From an uncultured Flavobacteriales bacterium (lineage in GTDB: Bacteria > Bacteroidota > Bacteroidia > Flavobacteriales_D > Sanyastnellaceae): DNA of 5,149 bases. Below, piece by piece: positions 1 through 5,149 of this stretch (the first letter of the stretch is position 1; each line of letters starts with the position of its first letter). Below the pieces are notes generated by a model that did no database searches, was not told the DNA's origin, and saw nothing but the letters and a program-made list of their open reading frames with translations. Location of the stretch: NCBI GenBank assembly GCA_938092195.1, contig CALKHD010000113.1:1-5149 (forward strand), written 5' to 3'. The position numbers and the translations under genes were made by a program.

Positions 1-440
1 GCCTGCAATCTTTGCTGGTGTGTTGGTTGCCCCTGATGTTGGGCTGGAGGGCTGGAGTCGCAGGTGTTTTGGGGTATTTGGCCCTTGGTTTTTGCGGACT
101 GCCTGTTTTTGCGGGATACAGAGGAGGATTGGACATCCTGATGGGACCGACGGCGGGCTATTTGCTCGGGATGCCTGTTGCAGCATTGGCCTTGGGCGCC
201 ATGGCCAATGCCACCCCCGAAAACACGACGGACCGCGAGCGCTACCTCCGGATTGGAGCAGGAATGCTCATTGGACATGCCGTCATTCTGACATTGGGCA
301 TTCCCATTCAAATGAAGTTCATTCCTGAATTGGATGTGGTGTCGTTGCTTAAAGGGCTGATGAAGCCCGCACTTCTGAAATCGGCCCTGGGATTGCTCTT
401 GTCGGTTTTGGTGATGCGGTTGAGCGAGATGCGGGCTTAA
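1..440 (+). CDS. bioY: Biotin transporter BioY (ECF S component), 5'-truncated by window edge
   Basis: BioY is the substrate-binding membrane subunit of energy-coupling-factor biotin transporters and sits in the cytoplasmic membrane. The frame is already open at base 3 and gives 145 residues, against roughly 180-200 for the family, so about 40 N-terminal residues lie upstream. A TTG at base 12 could be read as a start, but the codons before it (Leu-Gln-Ser) match the family's conserved Leu-Gln-Thr/Ser-Leu segment, so the gene continues leftwards. Recognition rests on the core motif at residues 32-56 (GLPVFAG, then Gly-Gly, then GPTAGYLLG), which is the BioY signature. About four hydrophobic segments are visible (near 4-28, 43-64, 81-100 and 118-138), joined by a polar loop rich in Asn, Thr, Asp, Glu and Arg near 69-82. 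No EcfA or EcfT gene is in view. The stop TAA lies 9 bases before the next start, so co-transcription is likely. Family assignment is firm; biotin specificity follows from the family. Confidence 0.9.
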   Translation, partial: LQSLLVCWLPLMLGWRAGVAGVLGYLALGFCGLPVFAGYRGGLDILMGPTAGYLLGMPVAALALGAMANATPENTTDRERYLRIGAGMLIGHAVILTLGIPIQMKFIPELDVVSLLKGLMKPALLKSALGLLLSVLVMRLSEMRA

Positions 441-451
441 TTTGCCCGCAT
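429..451 (+). promoter_or_regulatory. Perfect 8-bp hairpin spanning the bioY stop and the aminopeptidase start codon
   Basis: The arms ATGCGGGC (429-436) and GCCCGCAT (444-451) are exact inverted complements around a 7-base AT-only loop, TTAATTT. The loop carries the bioY stop TAA (438-440), and the 3' arm ends on the first two bases of the aminopeptidase ATG (450-452). No T tract follows, so it is unlikely to be an intrinsic terminator. No Shine-Dalgarno-like sequence precedes the ATG, which is common in Bacteroidota. The arrangement would hide the start codon unless ribosomes finishing bioY open the stem, so translational coupling is a reasonable inference. Chance cannot be excluded, because the 5' arm is also coding sequence (Met-Arg-Ala). 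Confidence 0.5.
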
Positions 452-521
452 GAACCTGAACCACATTTCGATCCAGACCACAGCTCTCCTGCTCTTTGGC
501 ACTGCACTCTTGTGCGGCTGT
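450..521 (+). other. Predicted lipoprotein signal peptide and lipobox of the aminopeptidase
   Basis: Residues 1-24 read as a short N-region, a hydrophobic core (about 11-21) and Leu-Cys-Gly-Cys, with Cys24 (519-521) the likely lipidated residue; Cys22 in Ala-Leu-Leu-Cys is a weaker alternative. The following stretch is rich in Gly, Ser and acidic residues, as is usual for a tether. The N-region carries no Lys or Arg, only His5, which is atypical and lowers confidence. Asp26 and Glu29 might contribute to surface export as known for some Bacteroidota lipoproteins, but no established export motif is matched. Confidence 0.65.
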
Positions 522-2363
522 GGAGACACTGGAGAAAGTTCCTCTGCCTCAGAAAACAGCGCGCTCAGCGCCAAGGCTCAACGCATTGCTGCCATGAAAC
601 AAGTCACCGATCACCACAGCTTCGCCCGTCCTGAAGAAGCGCGCATCACCCACCTCTCTTGGGATGCCAATGTCGATTTTGACACGCGGACCATCTCTGG
701 CTGCGCCACCTATGACATTGAGACTTCCAGCGATGCGGAACGCATCATCTTGGATACCCATGAACTCACCATTGAAGGCGTCACAGTGGATGGTCAACCT
801 GCCACATTTGCGCTCGGTGAGGCCCAAGAACACTTGGGACGCCCCCTCACAGTTGACCTCACTGCAGGAGCCAAACAGGTGTCCATCTGCTATGTCTCGG
901 ATCCAGGTGCAGACGCTTTGCTTTGGGTAGAAGCCCAAGGCGATCAAGCCCCCTTCCTGTTTACCCAAAGCCAAGCCATTTTGGCTCGGACCTGGATTCC
1001 CGTCCAAGATTCACCCGGCATTCGCTTCACTTATGAGGCCAATGTTCGTGTTCCTCAAGGGCTCATGGCATTGATGAGTGCGGAAAACCCCACAGCAATC
1101 GACCCCGACGGGCGCTACTCTTTCCGCATGACCCAACCCATTCCCGCTTATTTGCTGGCCTTGGCAGCTGGTGAAGTGGAATACCGTTCCGTGGGACAGC
1201 GCTGCGCCGTTTATGCCGTGCCCAGCCTGATCGAAGACGCCGCTTATGAATTCGGCGAAATGGAGGACCTCCTCCTCGCCGCCGAAGGACTGTATGGTAC
1301 TTATGCCTGGGAGCGCTACGACCTCCTCATCCTTCCTGCAGCCTTCCCATTTGGAGGCATGGAAAACCCCAGGCTCACCTTTGCCACGCCCACCATCATT
1401 GCAGGCGACCGCTCATTGGTCGCCCTGGTGGCCCACGAATTGGCCCACAGCTGGAGTGGAAACCTGGTCACCAACGCCACATGGGATGACTTTTGGTTGA
1501 ACGAAGGGTTCACTGTCTATTTCGAGCAGCGCATCATGGAGGCCGTTTATGGCCGAGAAATCAGCGAAATGCTGGCCACCTTGAGCTATCAGGGCTTGGT
1601 CGACGAGGTCGATGCCATTCAAGATTTGAACCCAGACGACACCCACCTGAAACTGCATCTTCAAGGAAGAAACCCCGACGACGGTATGACGGCGATCGCC
1701 TATGACAAAGGCTACTTCTTCATTCGCCTGATGGAAGAGACAGTGGGCCGAGAGCGTTTTGATGCATGGCTCTCAGATTACTTCGCGACCTACGCCTTCA
1801 AGGGAATGGATACAGAGCGATTCGTCGACTACTTGAAAACCACCCTCCTGGCTGACCCCAGCACGTTGGCGGCAGTCAATCTCGATGCCTGGATATACGG
1901 ACCCGGCCTTCCCCCAAATTGTCCAACCGTCTCCAGCCCCCGCATTCAAAATGTGGACGCAGCGCTGGCCGCCTGGGAAGCTGGAGAAACCAGCACCGCT
2001 GATTTGCCTTGGAAAGACTGGGTGTACCAAGAACGCTATCGGTTCTTGTCCAACCTCGCAGACGACACCTCTGTGGAACGCATGACAGAGCTCGACGATG
2101 CGTGGGAAATTGGAGGCACAGGAAACAACGAAATCCTTTTTGCCTGGATGGAACAAGCCGTGCGCAGTGGATACCAACCCGCTTACCCTCGGTTGGAATC
2201 GTTCCTGATTGAAGTGGGCCGCCGCAAATTCCTGACGCCCCTTTACCGCGCCATGAAGGAAACCAATCAAATGGACATGGCCTTGGCCATCTACAAGCAA
2301 GCCCGACCCGGTTACCACGCAGTGGCCACAGGGACCATGGATGAACTGTTGGCTTGGAATTGA
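450..2363 (+). CDS. M1 family aminopeptidase, leukotriene A4 hydrolase-like, predicted lipoprotein
   Basis: This is a 637-residue zinc aminopeptidase that removes N-terminal residues from peptides. It resembles leukotriene A4 hydrolase (LTA4H, about 611 residues) over nearly its whole length. An N-terminal beta domain covers about 55-250 and includes Gln175-Ala176, matching the substrate-binding Gln-Ala of LTA4H. The catalytic domain (about 255-465) has the exopeptidase motif GGMEN (302-306), the zinc site HELAH (329-333) with Glu352 eighteen residues on (third ligand, in NEGFT), and the proton-donor Tyr418 in AYDKG. A GPGLPP linker (484-489) leads to a helical C-terminal domain (about 495-630) holding GRRKF (590-594); Arg591 and Lys593 match the LTA4H residues that bind the substrate carboxylate. 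A lipoprotein signal occupies residues 1-23. The ATG at 450 is the first possible start because TAA at 438 is in the same frame. An envelope peptide-scavenging role is inferred. Epoxide hydrolase activity is not implied by the similarity. Confidence 0.95.
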   Translation: MNLNHISIQTTALLLFGTALLCGCGDTGESSSASENSALSAKAQRIAAMKQVTDHHSFARPEEARITHLSWDANVDFDTRTISGCATYDIETSSDAERIILDTHELTIEGVTVDGQPATFALGEAQEHLGRPLTVDLTAGAKQVSICYVSDPGADALLWVEAQGDQAPFLFTQSQAILARTWIPVQDSPGIRFTYEANVRVPQGLMALMSAENPTAIDPDGRYSFRMTQPIPAYLLALAAGEVEYRSVGQRCAVYAVPSLIEDAAYEFGEMEDLLLAAEGLYGTYAWERYDLLILPAAFPFGGMENPRLTFATPTIIAGDRSLVALVAHELAHSWSGNLVTNATWDDFWLNEGFTVYFEQRIMEAVYGREISEMLATLSYQGLVDEVDAIQDLNPDDTHLKLHLQGRNPDDGMTAIAYDKGYFFIRLMEETVGRERFDAWLSDYFATYAFKGMDTERFVDYLKTTLLADPSTLAAVNLDAWIYGPGLPPNCPTVSSPRIQNVDAALAAWEAGETSTADLPWKDWVYQERYRFLSNLADDTSVERMTELDDAWEIGGTGNNEILFAWMEQAVRSGYQPAYPRLESFLIEVGRRKFLTPLYRAMKETNQMDMALAIYKQARPGYHAVATGTMDELLAWN

Positions 2364-2376
2364 AGCCCGACTTAGC

Positions 2377-2420
2377 CCCACAAAAAAGGCCGCCTTTGAA
2401 GGGCGGCCTTTTTTTGTGGG
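2377..2420. terminator. Bidirectional rho-independent terminator between convergent genes
   Basis: The GC-rich stem pairs GGCCGCC (2388-2394) with GGCGGCC (2402-2408), closing on a small loop around 2395-2401. It is flanked by six A (2382-2387) on the left and seven T (2409-2415) on the right. The outer CCCAC/GTGGG arms (2377-2381 and 2416-2420) extend the pairing with one bulged T. Read rightwards the stem is followed by the T tract and ends the aminopeptidase transcript, 13 bases after its stop. Read leftwards the A run becomes a U tract and ends the minus-strand gene, whose stop codon lies 11 bases to the right. Confidence 0.93.
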
Positions 2421-2431
2421 ATGGGTTCACA

Positions 2432-5149
2432 TCAACGGTTCAACGTGATGTAACCCTTGATTTCCCGTTTCTCGTTGGTAGACTCAGAGTACAGAACAAC
2501 GCGGTATGAATACACCCCATCCTGCGCGTAATACCACTGACTGGGATCCACATCCTCAAATTCAGCTTGTCCAGCCCATCCTTCTTCCAAGTCCTCCGTT
2601 CGGAAGACCTCCTTGCCCCACCGGTTGAACACCGACAATTCAAATCGATCGGGATCAATGTCTGTTCCGTAAACCTTCCACAGGTCGTTGAACCCATCGT
2701 TGTTTGGGGTAAAACTGTTGGGGATGAAAACATTGAAGAAGTCAAAAATTTCAATGTTTCGCGTGACTTGGCTTTCGCACCCATTGGTATCAACCACAGC
2801 CAATGTGACCGGATAAATGCCCCCTTGGCCCATGGGGAATGTGAAGGTGGGGTTGGGCTCGAAACTGATGGCTTCGGGCTGCCCCAAAATGAATGTCCAT
2901 GACCAATCCACCACATTGGGTGAGACGCTGCTGGTGAAGTCAATGCGCGTCTCAGGTGCGGTCGTTGGCTGAGGGCCCGCATCAAACCCCACAGCTGGTG
3001 GAGTGAACACCTGAATGTAGTTGTCGGCAATGGTGGCATTCACGCACCCCGTGGTGGTGATCACAGAGAGAGAGATGTCATAGACCCCTGGCTCATCAAA
3101 AATGTGGACGGGCGCCCCTTCGGCACTCTGACCTCCATCGCCGAAGTCCCAAGCCTGACTTTGCACAAATGCCGATGGAATGCTGTGGGCGAACGGGATG
3201 GCTTCAGGGACACATCCTCGGGTTGTGTCCGCAGTGATGAACAGATTGTACGGTTGCTCTACCTCAACTTCCATACAAGCTGTGACCGTTGGCGTGGTGC
3301 ATGCTTCGGAGATGGTGACACAAAACTCCCCCGTCACTGGAGGCACAAAACCCGCTTCAGACTCTTCCCCTGCAGCGAAAGTGACCGCCTCATAGGAGAA
3401 GTCAAAGCTGTATCCGTTGCCTTCACCTCCTGATATGTCAATCGCAGAAAGAAGCACTTCATCTCCCAAGCAAATCAAATCGTCGGCTTGAATGCCCACA
3501 GTGAACGCATCGTAAATGCCCACAGTCACCGAGCCAGGCTGGGTGATGCATCCTGCAGCATCCACACCCTGCACGTCATATGTGGTGGTCCCTGAGGGAC
3601 TCACGAGCAAAGACGCACCGACTCCAACCGGGTCACCCGACGACGTCCAGTTGAATCCGTATGGACCACCTGTTGCAGCCGTAGCGGTGAGCACCGCCGT
3701 TCCATCGATGCAAATCTGCACGTCATCGCTGACTTCAATGGCCGGTGGCTCAGGGTCGGCCAAGTCATATTCTGAAGTGTAAGAACAGCCTGTGTCATCG
3801 GACACTTCCAAGGTATATGACCCAGCTTCCAAATTGTCAAAAACCAGAAGGCCACCACCAAAACTCTCCGTTTCAATGGGGCCTGTCACATCGCTCAAAA
3901 CCACTTCCCATGGTCCGTCTGCAGCGGGCTCAGAGATGTTGATTTCGATGCTGCCATCGGTGATCAAACACGTGGGGTCACTGAAGTCTGTGGTGTATTC
4001 GAAGCCGGGAACCACCAAGACCGTGTCTGTGGTCGCGCAGTTGTCCAAGCCTATGGGCTCCACAAAAGCCACATATTCAGTGGGTGTACCATCGAATTCA
4101 TTGACCGTAGGCTGCGAGCTGTTCGGGTTGGTCAAGTTGTCTGCAGGTTCCCAATTCCAAACGAATCCACAAGCATCAAGGCCACAGCCCACGCACCAGC
4201 TGACTTCTTCATAGAAAGTGCTGGCGTCACAACTCACGCTTCCGTCCGAGGTGAACAAGACCGTGAGACAGCCATCTGCATTTGTAGCCGTAACCGAGGT
4301 CTCGGGGTAGTCTCCTGTCAAATCCACCAACTGGGGAGACCCCGTATCTGGGCCATCAAACACCTGAATGTGATCAAAAAAGCCCTCGATGGCTCCATCA
4401 TAAAACAGGATGTTCATCAAGGTGCCGTCGCCAGGAACATCTGGACAATAGGTCCACGTGGTGTTCTCGTTGTTCCCGTAGCAATAAGTCGTTGTGCCTT
4501 GGCTACCTCCACACGGTGAAGGCCCTCCCCCAACAAAAGCGCCTTGCAACTGAACAGGGTCTCCGCAAAAAACCTGGTCGGGTCCAGCTGTGATGCTGTT
4601 CTCGGGTCCCTCCACCACCTCAATGGTCAGGGTGGTGTCAAATGTGCAATTGAAGTTGTTGGTGACCGTGAAGACGTAATCGTAGAATCCAGGATCATCC
4701 AACACGATGTCGCAGTAGTTCGCATCAAAATCCTGATCGATGATGCCAGGCCCGGTCCAAAAAGAGCTGTCTGCATCCAAACCAATGGTGGGTGTGAATG
4801 TGGTCACGCCAGGAATCAACGCTGGGTTGAGGTTGAGTCCCCACTCGAAAATGTAGCCATTGTCAATGGCCAGGTTGTCCAAAACAGAGAAACTCCATGT
4901 TCCATTCAAAGGACAACCCTCAAAATCACAGAGGTTGCCTTCCGGTGTGTAGATGCCCGGGTTGGCGATGTTGTTGTTTTCCGCGTTGCCCGCATTGTCG
5001 GTATACGTGGTTTGCGTCCAGTTGGCGTTGTCGTTGATGTTGGTGGCAATGTCCGCGTTTGGCGACCAACCGTAGTCATACCCCGTTCCTGGTGTGTTGG
5101 AGCCGTCATCTACGGCCTCTCCAAGAAAACAACCCCCACCTCCATTGGG
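2432..5149 (-). CDS. Large secreted modular protein with T9SS type B sorting domain (CHU_C), 5'-truncated by window edge
   Basis: The frame is open from the right edge to TGA at 2432-2434, giving 905 C-terminal residues. A TTG at 4909 could be taken as a start, but the frame continues upstream into coherent domain sequence, so the true N-terminus and signal peptide are beyond base 5149. Visible order (residues from the right edge): P-domain-like module (about 8-113), Ig/PKD-like stretch (about 114-180), CUB-like domain with many cysteines (about 195-322), further Ig-like modules (about 323-634), PKD domain with WDFGDG (667-672), a second PKD-like domain (718-803), and the gliding-motility-associated C-terminal domain (807-905). 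The last is a T9SS type B signal, so the protein should be exported through the Sec and T9SS systems to the cell surface or medium. Adhesion or matrix binding is inferred from the domains; a catalytic domain could lie in the missing part. Residues 1-643 contain no Lys or Arg. Confidence 0.92.
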   Translation of the reverse strand, partial: PNGGGGCFLGEAVDDGSNTPGTGYDYGWSPNADIATNINDNANWTQTTYTDNAGNAENNNIANPGIYTPEGNLCDFEGCPLNGTWSFSVLDNLAIDNGYIFEWGLNLNPALIPGVTTFTPTIGLDADSSFWTGPGIIDQDFDANYCDIVLDDPGFYDYVFTVTNNFNCTFDTTLTIEVVEGPENSITAGPDQVFCGDPVQLQGAFVGGGPSPCGGSQGTTTYCYGNNENTTWTYCPDVPGDGTLMNILFYDGAIEGFFDHIQVFDGPDTGSPQLVDLTGDYPETSVTATNADGCLTVLFTSDGSVSCDASTFYEEVSWCVGCGLDACGFVWNWEPADNLTNPNSSQPTVNEFDGTPTEYVAFVEPIGLDNCATTDTVLVVPGFEYTTDFSDPTCLITDGSIEINISEPAADGPWEVVLSDVTGPIETESFGGGLLVFDNLEAGSYTLEVSDDTGCSYTSEYDLADPEPPAIEVSDDVQICIDGTAVLTATAATGGPYGFNWTSSGDPVGVGASLLVSPSGTTTYDVQGVDAAGCITQPGSVTVGIYDAFTVGIQADDLICLGDEVLLSAIDISGGEGNGYSFDFSYEAVTFAAGEESEAGFVPPVTGEFCVTISEACTTPTVTACMEVEVEQPYNLFITADTTRGCVPEAIPFAHSIPSAFVQSQAWDFGDGGQSAEGAPVHIFDEPGVYDISLSVITTTGCVNATIADNYIQVFTPPAVGFDAGPQPTTAPETRIDFTSSVSPNVVDWSWTFILGQPEAISFEPNPTFTFPMGQGGIYPVTLAVVDTNGCESQVTRNIEIFDFFNVFIPNSFTPNNDGFNDLWKVYGTDIDPDRFELSVFNRWGKEVFRTEDLEEGWAGQAEFEDVDPSQWYYAQDGVYSYRVVLYSESTNEKREIKGYITLNR
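2435..2731 (-). other. Gliding-motility-associated C-terminal domain (T9SS type B sorting signal)
   Basis: The last 99 residues start with VFIPNSFTPNNDGFND and continue with a WKVYG segment, an FNRWGKEVF segment and a final Gly-Tyr-Ile-Thr-Leu strand. These are the hallmark blocks of the CHU_C domain, known to direct cargo through T9SS. Most of the basic residues of the whole visible protein are here, including all four lysines. Confidence 0.95.
2741..3247 (-). other. Tandem PKD-type domains
   Basis: The first (about residues 635-717) has the classic WDFGDGG turn at 667-673 followed by Gly-Val-Tyr-Asp and a Ser-Leu-Ser-Val strand, ending in an IQVF strand. The second (about 718-803) has the divergent Trp-Ser-Trp-Thr-Phe in place of the motif, then Gly-Gly-Ile-Tyr-Pro-Val-Thr-Leu. 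PKD domains are extracellular beta sandwiches that act as spacers or in carbohydrate or protein contact; the exact borders are estimates. Confidence 0.8.
4184..4567 (-). other. CUB-like domain
   Basis: Residues about 195-322 carry a Tyr-Cys-Tyr-Gly-Asn start, aromatic strands, and the stretch FFDHIQVFDGPDTGSPQL (257-274), which matches the CUB pattern of Phe-Asp-x-Ile-x-Val-x-Asp-Gly. A later Leu-Thr-Val-Leu-Phe-Thr-Ser-Asp-Gly strand also fits CUB, where this segment closes the fold. Cysteines at 195, 213, 223, 235, 294, 307, 319, 322 and 327 suggest disulfides formed after export. In CUB families Asp and Glu near this position can bind calcium; that role is inferred. Confidence 0.7.
4811..5128 (-). 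other. Proprotein-convertase P-domain-like module
   Basis: Residues about 8-113 include Phe-Leu-Gly-Glu-Ala-Val-Asp-Asp, PGTGYDYGWSP (20-30), an Asn-rich loop (31-63), GCPLNGTWSFSVLDN (78-92) and DNGYIFEWGLNL (96-107). The pair Asn-Gly-Thr-Trp plus a closing Trp-Gly-Leu strand is the usual P-domain ending. In Bacteroidota such modules often occur in large T9SS cargo and not only after subtilase domains, so no protease should be assumed upstream. Confidence 0.65.

Noticed and set aside
12..14. TTG as the start codon of the first gene
   Set aside because: The frame is open to base 3 and the preceding codons match the conserved BioY segment, so this is an internal Leu codon.
429..451. Intrinsic terminator after bioY
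   Set aside because: The hairpin has no following T tract and runs into the next start codon, so a role in translation fits better than termination.
1773..2430. Two overlapping minus-strand open frames of 184 and 202 codons opposite the aminopeptidase 3' end
   Set aside because: They lie antisense to clearly conserved LTA4H-type sequence and cross the terminator; their translations show no recognisable domain. Their openness is a by-product of the codon use of the real gene.
2440..3039. A 199-codon minus-strand open frame inside the T9SS cargo gene
   Set aside because: It overlaps PKD and CHU_C coding sequence in another frame, and its product is a Ser/Pro/Arg-rich sequence with no domain.
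3006..4371. A 13-base direct repeat, AACACCTGAATGT, at 3006-3018 and 4359-4371
   Set aside because: Both copies encode the beta-strand Ile-Gln-Val-Phe in different domains and the flanks do not match, so chance or shared codon choice explains it.
4907..4909. TTG as the start codon of the minus-strand gene
   Set aside because: The frame continues without a stop to base 5149 and encodes the first part of the P-domain-like module, so this is an internal Leu codon.

Overview
The window looks like a chromosomal segment from a member of the Bacteroidota. The strongest sign is the minus-strand gene, whose product ends in a gliding-motility-associated C-terminal domain (CHU_C / type B sorting domain), a secretion signal of the type IX secretion system (T9SS), which is essentially confined to this phylum. 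GC content looks a little above 50% by eye, so this is not a typical AT-rich Flavobacterium. A marine or freshwater Flavobacteriales or Saprospiria relative is a guess only.

Layout: (1) 1-440 (+) is the 3' part of a bioY-type gene, the membrane S component of an ECF biotin transporter; its first codons lie off the left edge. (2) Nine bases later, 450-2363 (+) encodes a complete predicted lipoprotein aminopeptidase of family M1, in the leukotriene A4 hydrolase-like branch, with every catalytic motif intact. The bioY stop codon lies in the loop of a perfect 8-bp hairpin whose 3' arm covers the aminopeptidase start codon. (3) 2377-2420 is a strong rho-independent terminator with A and T tracts on both sides, so it can serve both converging genes. 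(4) 2432-5149 (-) is the 3' part of a large secreted modular protein: P-domain-like module, Ig/PKD-like stretch, CUB-like domain, several Ig/PKD-like modules, T9SS type B signal. Its reading frame stays open to the right edge, so its N-terminus and signal peptide are outside the window.

The two plus-strand genes are probably co-transcribed, but no obvious pathway links biotin uptake to the peptidase. The minus-strand gene is a separate unit; its product would cross the outer membrane by T9SS and be released or attached at the cell surface.

I found no new multi-gene system, RNA gene, mobile element or CRISPR array. The most unusual direct observation is that the first 643 visible residues of the T9SS cargo contain no lysine or arginine; all basic residues except histidine lie in the last 262 residues, mostly in the sorting domain. 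The start-codon hairpin is the second most interesting item.
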